Below are positions 44,831 through 52,824 of a stretch of 64,000 bases of DNA, piece by piece (within the stretch, counting starts at the first letter, position 1; each line of letters begins with the position of its first letter). A program made the position numbers and the translations under genes. Source of the stretch: Brevundimonas sp. Its GTDB lineage: Bacteria; Pseudomonadota; Alphaproteobacteria; Caulobacterales; Caulobacteraceae. The DNA lies in contig NZ_JACVCG010000007.1 in NCBI RefSeq assembly GCF_016742135.1, forward strand, positions 1 to 64,000, in the 5' to 3' direction. Below the pieces are notes generated by a model. It saw only the letters and a program-made list of their open reading frames with translations. It did no database searches and was not told the DNA's origin.

Positions 44831-47800
44831 TTATCCAGTTCCGAGTTCCCTGGCCTTTTCATCATAGGCTGAGAGGATGGCGGCACCGTCTTGCATACCG
44901 AATTCGGCGAACTTCTTCGCGGCTTCGTGGCCTTCCTGAAAAATCGGCGCAACAGAGTCCCCCTTTCCTCGCCGCTCCAGACATTCCGCCAGAAACCATG
45001 CGGCGGCGGCGTGTTGTCGGTACGCTGAAGCGACGCCGCTTTTCAGCGCCGGCCTGTGGACTTCGAGCGCCTCGGCGAACAGCCGCTCGGCGGTGTCGAC
45101 ATCCCGAAGCTGTTCATGGGCACGAGCGGAAACCATCAGACTTACAGAAAGTTGCCGAAGAGAACTTGGCTCGCCGCCTTCGGCTCGTTGGGCGAAAACG
45201 GGTGTGATCTGCTCTGATATTTTCAAAGCCCCCGCATAGTCGCCCATCGCAAGGCGACATCTCGCAACAAGCAACTGGATCGATTCCGTCCATCCCAAGG
45301 ATTGGGTTGGACCGGAGCTGGTAGCCCAGTCCCGGTATTCGTCGACGAGAACTTCAAAACGGCCGACAAGGCCCTCCGCTATGTCGGCATTCAAAATTTC
45401 AAAAGCAAAACAGCGACTCCAAGGGTGATCGCCTATAATTTCAGCCCATAGGATGTCACTAGCGTTGACAAGCCGCCAGAGCGTCTGTTCAGGCGCTTCA
45501 TTGCCCGAGACCTTAAGGCCCACAAAGATTATTTCGGCTTTGCTGCGCAGGGGCCGGGCGGCGGCAGGGCCGTCCAGGGCCTCTACTGTGTTTCCGAGAC
45601 GGGACAGGGCGACGGCCAGGTCAAGGCGCGCGCCGGGGGTGGGCTGCGCGTCGACCAGGGCTCTGAAGATCGCGGTCTCTTCCTCGCGCAGGGGCCGGGC
45701 GGCGGCAGGGCCGTCCAGGGCCTCAACTGTGTTTCCGAGACGGGACAGGGCGACGGCCAGTTCGCGGCGCGCGCCGGGGGTCGGCTGCGCGTCGACCAGG
45801 GCTCGGCTGATCGCAGCCACCTCCTCGCGCAGGGACCGAGCAGCGGCAGGGCCGTCCAGGGCCTCCACCGTATCGCCGAGACGGGTCAGGGCGCCGGCCA
45901 GGTTGCTTCGCGCGCCGGGGGTCGGCTGCGCGTCGACCAGGGCTCGGCTGATCGCGGTCTCTTCCTCGCGCAGGGACCGAGCAGCGGCAGGGCCGTCCAG
46001 GGCCTCTACTGTGTTTCCGAGGCGGGACAGGGCGCCGGCCAGGTTGCTTCGCGCGCCGGGCGTGGGCTGCGCGTCGACCAGGGCTCGGCTGATCGCAGCC
46101 ACCTCCTCGCGCAGGGGCTGGGCGGCTGCCGGACCGTCCAGGGCCTCCACCGTGTCGCCGAGATTGGTCAGGGCTACGGCCAGGTTGCGGCGCGCGCCGG
46201 GGGTGGGCTGCGCGTCGACCAGGGCTCGGCTGATCGCAGTCGCCTCCTCGCGCAGGGGCCGGGCGGCGGCAGGGCCGCCCAGGGCCTCTACTGTATTTCC
46301 GAGGTGGGACAGGGCGACGGCCAGGTCAAGGCGCGCGCCGGGCGTCGGCTGCGCTTCGGCCAGGGCTCGGCTGATCGCGGTCTCTTCCTCGCGCAGGGGC
46401 CGGGCGGCGGCAGGGCCGTCCAGGGCCTGTACTGTGTTTCCGAGACGGGACAGGGCGACGGCCAGTTCGCGGCGCGCGCCGGGGGTCGGCTGCGCGTCGA
46501 CCAGGGCTCGGCTGATCGCAGCCACCTCCTCGCGCAGGGGCCGGGCGGCTGCGGGACCGTCCAGGGCCTCCACCGTGTCGCCGAAACAGGTCAGGGCGAC
46601 GGCCAGGTTGCTTTGCGCGCCGGGCGTGGGCTGCGCGTCGGCCAGGGCTCGGCTGATCGCAGTCGCCTCCTCGCGCAGGGGCCGGGCGGCGGCAGGGCCG
46701 TCCAGGGCCTCTACTGTGTTTCCGAGACGGGACAGGGCGACGGCCAGTTCGCGGCGCGCGCCGGGGGTCGGCTGCGCGTCGACCAGGGCTCGGCTGATTG
46801 CAGCCACCTCCTCACGCGGGAGCCGGGCGGCGGCAGGGCCGTCCAGGGCCTCCACCGTATCGCCGAGACGGGTCAGGGCGCCGGCCAGTTCGCGGCGCGC
46901 GCCGGGCGTCGGCTGCGCGTCGACCAGGGCTCGGCTGATCGCGGTCTCTTCCTCGCGCAGGGACCGAGCAGCGGCAGGACCGTCCAGGGCCTCCACCGTA
47001 TCTCCAAGACGGGTCAGGGCGACGGCCAGGTCAAGGCGAGCGTTGGGCGTCGACTGCGCGTCGGCCAGGGCTCGGCTGATCGCAGTCACCTCCTCGCGCA
47101 GGGGCTGGGCGGCTGCCGGACCGTCCAGGGCCTCCACCGTGTCGCCGAGATTGGTCAGGGCGACGGCCAGTTCGCGGCGCGCGCCGGGGGTCGGCTGCGC
47201 GTCGACCAGGGCTCGGCTGATCGCAGTCGCCTCCTCGCGCAGGGGCCGGGCGGTGGCAGGGCCGTCCAGGGCCTCAACTGTGTTTCCGAGGTGGGACAGG
47301 GCGACGGCCAGGTCAAGGCGCGCGCTGGGCGTGGGCTGCGCGTCGACCAGGGCTCTGAAGATCGCGGTCTCTTCCTCGCGCAGGGGCCGGGCGGCGGCAG
47401 GGCCGTCCAGGGCCTCAACTGTGTTTCCGAGGCGGGACAGCGCAATGGCCAGTTCGCGATGTGCGTCGGGCGTCGACCGCTCCTCGGCGAGGGCTCTGAA
47501 GATCGCAGTCGCCTCCTCGCGCAGGGACCGAGCGGCGGCATGGCCGTCAAGGACCTCCACCGTGCGCCCGAAGAGAGACAGGATTTTCGCAAGTGTATTT
47601 CGATGCTGGCGGGTCGCGTCGTGCGCCACGTCAGCTCGCGTTCGATTCACGAGCTCAGTGTAAAGGGTGACGAACTGGCGGGTCGGTCCAGCCCACTCCT
47701 GATGCGCGTCAAGAATTAGGACAAGTTGGGCGGGATCGGCCCATTCCACATGATCAAGCGCCAGCGGCAGAACTTCCTTTGCAGCGGTCCCGGCGGCGCG

Positions 47801-49363
47801 TGCATCATACCGCACATACGCCCGCCTGATCAGTTCGGCGGCGGCGGCGATCGAACTTTTCGACTCTTTCCTTCCCAGGACCAGCAACAGGTCCCGATCG
47901 CTGGCGACGGAAGGATCGGAGATGGCCAGCGCGCACGCCGCAGCCAGCGCCTCCCCGGCCGCTTCCTCATCCACATGGTTGCCCAGATCATCCCACGCCG
48001 CGTTGCGATAGGCACGGAGGCGAAATTCGCCCTCGCCGTGGGTCGGCTCCATGCTGGCGAACCCATGGGGGTCTTCGCCCTCCGCCAGGCCCTCGGCCGC
48101 GCCTTCGAGCGCCAAGTGTTCGGCCATGAATTTCACCAGGCGAGGAGAAAAAGCCGTTCCGTGCAGACTGGCCAGGCTCATGGCGCGGCGGACGTGGTCG
48201 GGGGCTTCCGCGAAACGGTTGGCGACGAAGTCGGGGAATTCTCGTCGCGTCACTTCTTGGAGGCCCCTGTCCGTCAGGGGGGCGGTCAAGTCGCGGCCTT
48301 CGAAATATTTAGGGTTCCGCGCCAGATACATCAGCACTTCGTCCAGGAAGCGGGGGTTGCCGTCCACCTGGTCCAGGATGGTCGTGCGTTGCGGCTCCGT
48401 CAGGCCCGGAAACGCCGTTGTGACGACCTCGGCCAATTCGGGCGCACGGCCGAGATAAAGGGCCGGATCGTCATTCTCGACCGCCAGCAATGAGGCGGGG
48501 GCCGCACCCGAGCGCTCGCTGGCCCGCCACTCTCGCTCCCAACTGGTCAGAATTACCAATACCGGCCAGTTCTCCAGCCTGGCCCGTCTCACCAAGGCCT
48601 CGGCGAAGGCGGTCGTTCCTTCGTCGTGCGAAAGCCACTGGGCATCATCCAGGACGATCACCAGGGGAATGGGCGAGAGCCCCCGGGGCGGCGATTTCGT
48701 CAAGCGCGCCAGGTCGCCCAGGATGGTCTGGGTCAGTTCGTCATTGGCTCGCCGATCGGCAGCCGCCGGAGAGGTATCGAGTTGCTCCATGAGGCGCCGC
48801 TCGCGATCAAGGTCGTAAAGCGTCTTGCCACTCTCCAGCAGTGTCTTTCCAACCCCTAGGAGGCCGAAGGACGCCAGGTTGCCCGCGACGTCTACCGCCA
48901 GGTCCACGGCCCCCTTGAGCAGAGCCTTGTCGGATCGACTGCGAAGGCCCTCCTTGCTGGCCGCACGAGAATAGCGTTCGAGATGTGCCTTCAGGATGTC
49001 CAGGCCGGACCACAGCGCCCGCGACACGATTTCATTCCTGGCGTCCGGGTCATGCAGACGCAGCCCCCACCAAAGGAAGGGCATGGAGGTGCCATTGGCT
49101 CCGGCCTCTCCGACGTCGGGATTGACCATCAGGTTGTCTTCCCGTTTCAGCAGGCGGTCGGGCCAATATCCTTCCGATCCCACGCCGTCGTGATGGGTGG
49201 ACAGCCAGTTGTAGAACTCCTGGACTAGGCGTGTTTTGCCAAAACCACTCTCCGCGATGATCGCCACCACGCGGGTGCGGCCCCACGCCGCTTCGGCGTA
49301 GGCGTTTTTCAGCGCCTCAAGCTCCGCTTCCCGTCCTACGAAGAGATGAGACCACTCCGGCAT
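44831..49363 (-). CDS. STAND-like AAA ATPase with 15 tandem 47-residue TPR-like repeats
   Basis: 1,510 residues from ATG 49363, which has GGAGGG upstream. An AAA_16/STAND-type ATPase occupies about 8-400: FVGREAEL, Walker A ESGFGKTR (about 38-45), Walker B LVIVLDDAQWL (about 234-244) and the GNPRFLDEVL motif (about 335-344). A helical linker follows, then fifteen 47-residue units (591-1295) of the type LGNTVEALDGPAAA, resembling TPR repeats of bacterial STAND proteins. The C-terminal 215 residues are further TPR-like helices. There is no N-terminal effector domain. Such proteins can sense ligands and oligomerise. It is the last gene of a four-gene cargo operon. The function is not known. Confidence 0.88.
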   Translation of the reverse strand: MPEWSHLFVGREAELEALKNAYAEAAWGRTRVVAIIAESGFGKTRLVQEFYNWLSTHHDGVGSEGYWPDRLLKREDNLMVNPDVGEAGANGTSMPFLWWGLRLHDPDARNEIVSRALWSGLDILKAHLERYSRAASKEGLRSRSDKALLKGAVDLAVDVAGNLASFGLLGVGKTLLESGKTLYDLDRERRLMEQLDTSPAAADRRANDELTQTILGDLARLTKSPPRGLSPIPLVIVLDDAQWLSHDEGTTAFAEALVRRARLENWPVLVILTSWEREWRASERSGAAPASLLAVENDDPALYLGRAPELAEVVTTAFPGLTEPQRTTILDQVDGNPRFLDEVLMYLARNPKYFEGRDLTAPLTDRGLQEVTRREFPDFVANRFAEAPDHVRRAMSLASLHGTAFSPRLVKFMAEHLALEGAAEGLAEGEDPHGFASMEPTHGEGEFRLRAYRNAAWDDLGNHVDEEAAGEALAAACALAISDPSVASDRDLLLVLGRKESKSSIAAAAELIRRAYVRYDARAAGTAAKEVLPLALDHVEWADPAQLVLILDAHQEWAGPTRQFVTLYTELVNRTRADVAHDATRQHRNTLAKILSLFGRTVEVLDGHAAARSLREEATAIFRALAEERSTPDAHRELAIALSRLGNTVEALDGPAAARPLREEETAIFRALVDAQPTPSARLDLAVALSHLGNTVEALDGPATARPLREEATAISRALVDAQPTPGARRELAVALTNLGDTVEALDGPAAAQPLREEVTAISRALADAQSTPNARLDLAVALTRLGDTVEALDGPAAARSLREEETAISRALVDAQPTPGARRELAGALTRLGDTVEALDGPAAARLPREEVAAISRALVDAQPTPGARRELAVALSRLGNTVEALDGPAAARPLREEATAISRALADAQPTPGAQSNLAVALTCFGDTVEALDGPAAARPLREEVAAISRALVDAQPTPGARRELAVALSRLGNTVQALDGPAAARPLREEETAISRALAEAQPTPGARLDLAVALSHLGNTVEALGGPAAARPLREEATAISRALVDAQPTPGARRNLAVALTNLGDTVEALDGPAAAQPLREEVAAISRALVDAQPTPGARSNLAGALSRLGNTVEALDGPAAARSLREEETAISRALVDAQPTPGARSNLAGALTRLGDTVEALDGPAAARSLREEVAAISRALVDAQPTPGARRELAVALSRLGNTVEALDGPAAARPLREEETAIFRALVDAQPTPGARLDLAVALSRLGNTVEALDGPAAARPLRSKAEIIFVGLKVSGNEAPEQTLWRLVNASDILWAEIIGDHPWSRCFAFEILNADIAEGLVGRFEVLVDEYRDWATSSGPTQSLGWTESIQLLVARCRLAMGDYAGALKISEQITPVFAQRAEGGEPSSLRQLSVSLMVSARAHEQLRDVDTAERLFAEALEVHRPALKSGVASAYRQHAAAAWFLAECLERRGKGDSVAPIFQEGHEAAKKFAEFGMQDGAAILSAYDEKARELGTG
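45479..47593 (-). repeat. Tandem 141-bp repeat array inside the ATPase gene
   Basis: Fifteen units at an exact 141-base spacing; the marker CGTCC or CGTCA falls at 45571, 45712, 45853 and so on to 47545 without any insertion or deletion. Units 2-14 (45620-47452) are nearly identical, and units 1 and 15 are degenerate. Two long plus-strand open frames across the array are a by-product of the repeat length being a multiple of three. Confidence 0.95.
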
Positions 49364-49534
49364 TACCGCCCTCCACCAACCCGACCGATCCTCGCATGGT
49401 TCATGAACATCGATATCAGAGAGGATGTCGAGGCGACAGAGAACAGCCAAGTTTCAGATGGACCGGCTACGTCGCTGCCGCCCTGGCAGCGGACGCGACG
49501 GTTCGACGAGGCGGCATGGTCGCCGATGCCGGAC

Positions 49535-49732
49535 TCAATCCTCGCCGCTGGGCTTCGGTTTCCCGGAACGCGTGGAACGCGCTTGGCTTAGCCGATGGCG
49601 GCGCATTTCCACCATGCGCTCCACGATTTCCAGGATGTCCGGGTCCGCCGGGTCGGATGGAGATTCGAACCCCTCCAGCCCCTGCGCCGTCTTCGCGTCA
49701 TTGCGGCTGGAAGTGGAGCGCTTCTTACTCAT
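49535..49732 (-). CDS. Small cargo protein 3 (hydrophilic, unknown)
   Basis: 65 residues, Ser/Lys/Arg-rich ends around one acidic-basic helix (DPDILEIVERMVEMRRHRLSQAR). It overlaps the gene upstream by eight bases and lies 171 bases before the ATPase gene. No family is recognised. It has no membrane segment or cysteine. It belongs to the same minus-strand operon as the ATPase. Confidence 0.55.
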   Translation of the reverse strand: MSKKRSTSSRNDAKTAQGLEGFESPSDPADPDILEIVERMVEMRRHRLSQARSTRSGKPKPSGED

Positions 49733-49910
49733 CGAACTTCATCTTAGCCGACATCCGGGCGCGATGTCGCGTGATGATCTGGAAAACGACGGCGGCGGCG
49801 CTCGGCCCAACAAACGTCATGCCCAGCCAACACCCGTGGCATTGACCATCAACGCCCAGGCTGATCTCGATCGGCGAACCGCCAAGATGAAATGAAAGAT
49901 ACGGGCGCAT
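49725..49910 (-). CDS. Small cargo protein 2 (CxGCW motif, unknown)
   Basis: 61 residues from ATG 49910, with AAGG upstream. A beta-rich start (YLSFHLGGSPIEISLGVDG) is followed by QCHGCWLG, with a CxxC pair, and a helical basic tail. Its start shares one base with the stop of the gene upstream (TGATG), a sign of translational coupling. No family is recognised. Confidence 0.6.
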   Translation of the reverse strand: MRPYLSFHLGGSPIEISLGVDGQCHGCWLGMTFVGPSAAAVVFQIITRHRARMSAKMKFDE

Positions 49911-50098
49911 CAGAGACGCACCTTGTGAAGCGCGCGACGCAGAAGAGCCTGAGCCGCAGCTTCGAACGTCAGGGCGGAAACACACGCGCGCCCGTCAACG
50001 CATCCCTGAAAGGACAGCTTGCCGTCGATGATTTCCCGGCGAACCGAAAGCCGACCCCATCCAATCGGGGTCATGATAATGTCTGTGCGATGCCGCAT
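49910..50098 (-). CDS. Small cargo protein 1 (possibly DUF1488-like)
   Basis: 62 residues; its ATG has AGGAG 6 bases upstream. The second half KLSFQGCVDGRACVSALTFEAAAQALLRRAL resembles the F-x-DGR-x-LT-x-EA layout of small DUF1488 proteins, but the match is weak. It is the first gene of the cargo operon, 76 bases inside the right inverted repeat, and a hairpin covers its ribosome-binding site. Confidence 0.6.
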   Translation of the reverse strand: MRHRTDIIMTPIGWGRLSVRREIIDGKLSFQGCVDGRACVSALTFEAAAQALLRRALHKVRL

Positions 50099-50105
50099 CT
50101 ACTTC

Positions 50106-50124
50106 TCCTGCTCAAAATGCAGGA
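50106..50124 (-). promoter_or_regulatory. Hairpin masking the ribosome-binding site of the cargo operon
   Basis: On the minus strand TCCTGC-ATTTTGA-GCAGGA forms a 6-bp stem; its 3' arm contains most of the AGGAG used by the first small gene. Confidence 0.5.
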
Positions 50125-50174
50125 TCACGCATTCATCGGCCGCAAACGCCCTTCGCAACAGGAATCATAACTTC

Positions 50175-50195
50175 GATTCAAATTAGGGGACTACC
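50175..50195 (-). repeat. Terminal inverted repeat, right
   Basis: In reverse complement GGTAGTCCCCTA, then A, then TTTGAATC, the partner of 42840-42860. TCATAACTT occurs next to it at 50165-50173, in the same strand orientation as at the left end. Confidence 0.92.
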
Positions 50196-50203
50196 ATCAG
50201 CCC
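50196..50203. repeat. Target site duplication, right
   Basis: ATCAGCCC, identical to 42832-42839. The next three bases are TGA, the former stop codon of the HD-domain gene. Confidence 0.92.
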
Positions 50204-50310
50204 TGACCTCTCGACTATTCATGCATTTTAATGCATAGGGCGCGACCTCAACGGTCCGTGTTTCGCCCGACTTGGTACCGTTCAATGTTTCCCCGGGTGC
50301 GAGAGGCCGC

Positions 50311-50529
50311 ATGGCTAAGGAAGAATTGCTCGAGTTTCCCGGCGTGGTCAGCGAACTGCTGCCCAATGCCACGTTCCGCGTGACGCTCGAGAACGACCAC
50401 GAGATCATCGCCCACACGGCGGGCAAGATGCGCAAGAACCGCATCCGCGTGCTGGCCGGCGACAAGGTCCTGGTCGAAATGACGCCCTACGACCTGACCA
50501 AGGGTCGCATCACCTATCGCTTCAAGTAA
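50311..50529 (+). CDS. infA: Translation initiation factor IF-1
   Basis: 72 residues from ATG 50311, preceded by GAGAGG. The whole protein is one S1/OB fold: [69 protein letters not shown]-1 binds the A site of the 30S subunit during initiation. An inverted repeat (50221-50236) lies 75 bases upstream. infA heads the group infA-maf-RNase E/G-like-yacG. Confidence 0.98.
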   Translation: MAKEELLEFPGVVSELLPNATFRVTLENDHEIIAHTAGKMRKNRIRVLAGDKVLVEMTPYDLTKGRITYRFK

Positions 50530-50540
50530 GGCCGGGCGGG

Positions 50541-51119
50541 ATGGCCCGTCCTGAGCTCATCCTGGCTTCTGCCAGTCCGCGCCGGCGTGAGTTGCTGGCC
50601 CAGGTCGGGATCGTTCCGGACCGGGTGGAGCCCGCCGACATCGACGAAACCCCTCTGAAATCCGAAACCCCGGCGCAGCTGGCGGACCGCCTGGCGCGGT
50701 CGAAGGCGGCCGTAGTGGCCGACCTGCATCCCGAGGCCGTGGTGCTGGCGGCGGACACCGTCGTATCGCTGGGGCGGCGCTTTCTGGAAAAGGCCGCCGA
50801 TGCCGAAGAGGCCGCGCGCTTCCTGCGGCTGCTGTCGGGCCGGAACCACCGGGTGCACACCGGCGTGGCCGTCGCCCGGGGCGATCGCATCTCGGTGCGG
50901 GTGGTCGAGACGCGCGTGTCGCTCAAGGTCCTGAGTGAGGCCGAGATCGCCGCCTATGTCGCCAGCGGTGACTGGCAGGGCAAGGCCGGGGCCTATGGCA
51001 TACAGGGACCGGCGGGCGCCTTTGTCCGGCGGATCGTCGGCAGCCACCCGGCGGTCATGGGACTGCCGCTCTATGAAACCGTCAGCCTGCTGGAAGGCGT
51101 CGGGTACCGGCGCGGGTGA
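50541..51119 (+). CDS. maf: Maf-family nucleoside triphosphate pyrophosphatase
   Basis: 192 residues. LILASASPRRRELLAQVG is the N-terminal Maf signature, and LAADTVVSLGRRFLEKA and KAGAYGIQGPAGAFVRRIVGSHPAVMGLPLYE are the other conserved parts. Maf proteins hydrolyse non-canonical or canonical nucleoside triphosphates such as dTTP, UTP or modified forms. It starts 11 bases after infA, and its stop overlaps the next start (GTGA). Confidence 0.95.
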   Translation: MARPELILASASPRRRELLAQVGIVPDRVEPADIDETPLKSETPAQLADRLARSKAAVVADLHPEAVVLAADTVVSLGRRFLEKAADAEEAARFLRLLSGRNHRVHTGVAVARGDRISVRVVETRVSLKVLSEAEIAAYVASGDWQGKAGAYGIQGPAGAFVRRIVGSHPAVMGLPLYETVSLLEGVGYRRG

Positions 51120-52132
51120 GTAGCCTCGAGACATTTCTGGATGAGGCGCCGGGCGAGACCTGGGGCGTGGTGTGCCAGGACGGCGAGCCGTGCCGCATCT
51201 TCCTGTCGCGCGACGAGGATCAGCCTGCGAACCGACTTGAGGCGTCGAGCATCGGCCGGGTGACCGCCCTGCTGCCCGGGGGCGGCGGGGCCTTTGTCGA
51301 TCTGGGGACCGGAGAACCGTTCGGATTCCTGCCGAAGGGCGCGGCGGCGGTGGGCGAGGCCGTCCATGTGGCCGTGACGGCCGAGCCGCGGGGCGGCAAG
51401 GGGCCGACGCTGAAGCGGATCGGGACCGGGGAGGGGCCGCCACGCTTGCTGAAGCCCGGGCCGGACGTGGGGGAGTGGCTGGCCCGGGCGGCGCCGGGCG
51501 TCGAGCCCGGGACCGGGGCCGTCGCGATTGAGGTCGTGCGCGAGGCGCGAGAGCTGCAGCTGGCCACCACCTTCTTCGAAGGCGGACTGGATGTGGCCGT
51601 TGAGCGCACCCGCGCCATGGTGACCGTCGACATCGACCATGCGGGAGAGGCCGGGCGCGACGGTATGAGCGCCCGTCTGGCGGCGAATCGACGCGGTTTG
51701 ACCCTGGCCGCGCGACGGATCGCGCTGAAAAACTGGGGGGGTCTGGTCGCGATTGATCTGGTCGGCACCGCGCTTCCGCCCGAGCCGGTAATGGCCGCAG
51801 CCAAAATTTCATTTCAGGACACCGGTGTCACCTTTGGGCCACTGAGCCGTTTCGGGGTCCTGCAACTGTCCCTGCCGTGGACGCGGGCACCATTTGAGGA
51901 GTCGCTGTTCGGGGTTTCGGGGACGCGCCGGAAGCGGGCGAACCAGATCGAGGCGGTTCGAACTTTACGGCATGCGCTGGCCACCGACCGGACCTCTCCC
52001 TGGGTAACCCTGGCGGTGCCGAAGGGAGAGCGCGAAGACATGGATGCGCTGATCGTCGGGATCGGCCCGAGGGCGCGCCTTGTCGCGGACCCGGATCTGG
52101 CGGCCGGTACCTACGAACTGCGGGAGGGCTGA
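51116..52132 (+). CDS. RNase E/G family protein (short)
   Basis: 338 residues from GTG 51116. The N-terminal part SSIGRVTALLPGGGGAFVDLGTGEPFGFLP is an S1-like domain, and VTVDIDHAGEAGRDGMSARLAANRRGLTLAARRIALKNWGGLVAIDLVG resembles the DNase I-like core of RNase E/G, including the metal-binding Asp region. It is shorter than canonical RNase G. Presumed role: RNA processing, or a non-catalytic relative. It is translationally coupled to maf, and yacG starts directly at its stop. Confidence 0.82.
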   Translation: MSSLETFLDEAPGETWGVVCQDGEPCRIFLSRDEDQPANRLEASSIGRVTALLPGGGGAFVDLGTGEPFGFLPKGAAAVGEAVHVAVTAEPRGGKGPTLKRIGTGEGPPRLLKPGPDVGEWLARAAPGVEPGTGAVAIEVVREARELQLATTFFEGGLDVAVERTRAMVTVDIDHAGEAGRDGMSARLAANRRGLTLAARRIALKNWGGLVAIDLVGTALPPEPVMAAAKISFQDTGVTFGPLSRFGVLQLSLPWTRAPFEESLFGVSGTRRKRANQIEAVRTLRHALATDRTSPWVTLAVPKGEREDMDALIVGIGPRARLVADPDLAAGTYELREG

Positions 52133-52309
52133 ATGGCCAAGTGTCCGATCTGCAAGAAAAATTCCACCCACGCGGACTATCGACCGTTTTGTTCCAAACG
52201 CTGTTCAGACGTCGATTTGCAGCGCTGGCTGACCGGCGGATATGTGCTTCCGGGAGAGCCCGCCGAGGGCGGTGAGGACGACCCGCCGGGCGACGGAAGC
52301 GAACGATGA
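52133..52309 (+). CDS. yacG: DNA gyrase inhibitor YacG-type zinc protein
   Basis: 58 residues with the four-cysteine zinc site CPICKK ... [24 protein letters not shown]. YacG binds gyrase in E. coli and blocks DNA binding. The acidic C-terminal tail is as in the family. Its ATG follows the stop of the RNase E/G-like gene without any gap, the last gene of this operon. tRNA-Phe follows 63 bases later. Confidence 0.95.
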   Translation: MAKCPICKKNSTHADYRPFCSKRCSDVDLQRWLTGGYVLPGEPAEGGEDDPPGDGSER

Positions 52310-52372
52310 AGAAGGGTGCTGGACACCCCGCATCCGCTCGCCTATAGACCCCGCTCCCGCCCGCCGGAGCGC

Positions 52373-52448
52373 GCCTGGGTAGCTCAGTTGGTAGAGCAGC
52401 GGATTGAAAATCCGCGTGTCGGTGGTTCGAATCCGCCCCCAGGCACCA
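52373..52448 (+). tRNA. tRNA-Phe (GAA)
   Basis: A 76-base gene with encoded CCA. Acceptor stem GCCTGGG/CCCAGGC, anticodon stem GCGGA/TCCGC with loop TTGAAAA (anticodon GAA). Confidence 0.98.
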
Positions 52449-52824
52449 CTTCCTCGCGCCCGGCGCGGAAGGAAATTCCAGATATCATGAAAATGTCGCT
52501 TTCCGGGGCAAGGTTGTGCCCCAACAAGGAGCGTTCTCGCGCCGGGGGAAAAGCACCTTCGCGCACTTGACGCTCTGGTATGCGTTCGCCAAAGGGAGCG
52601 TGACTGCTTTCTTGGGTGGGCGTCGTCAGAAGGGTTCGGGCCGAGGTTCGGAGCCATCTGTCACCGACACCGGTTCCTTTCGGCAACCGGGCGCATCCGA
52701 AGGCGTTTCGATGCCGGACCCCCGGGTTCGACGTCGAGAAGTCAGAATTTAACTGGGATACGACCGCTGTGGTCGGGTCCTTTAGGGTTTCATGGTCAGA
52801 CCACAACGCAGGAACTGGCGAACT
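52449..52824 (+). other. Gene-free stretch before exbB
   Basis: 376 bases with no credible gene; open frames on both strands lack family-like features. It holds TTGACG at 52567 and a GACC-GGTC hairpin near 52760-52775, and ends with AGGA before the exbB ATG. It may be a long 5' leader of the TonB operon. I saw no known riboswitch in it. Confidence 0.4.

Larger units (their letters stand above)
42840..50195. mobile_element. 7,356-bp IS1-superfamily-like transposon with a STAND/TPR cargo operon
   Basis: Both ends carry 21-base inverted repeats that differ at one position, and ATCAGCCC is duplicated perfectly outside them. Inside are a DDE transposase, a DUF6471 regulator-like gene, three small genes and a 1,510-residue ATPase-repeat gene. 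The element splits the conserved murA-infA region. All reading frames appear intact, which suggests a fairly recent insertion. Confidence 0.92.

Noticed and set aside
45479-47593. Regular repeats as a CRISPR array
   Set aside because: The 141-base units are contiguous, coding and without variable spacers. No cas genes are in the window.
45453-47719. Long plus-strand open frames (736 and 471 codons) opposite the ATPase repeats
   Set aside because: They arise because the 141-base repeat is a multiple of three and has no stop in those frames. The products are Arg/Ser/Ala or Gly/Gln low-complexity repeats, and the minus-strand frame has the ATPase domain joined to it.
42840-50195. Integrative element inserted at a tRNA gene
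   Set aside because: No integrase and no tRNA at either border; the inverted ends and 8-base duplication indicate DDE transposition.
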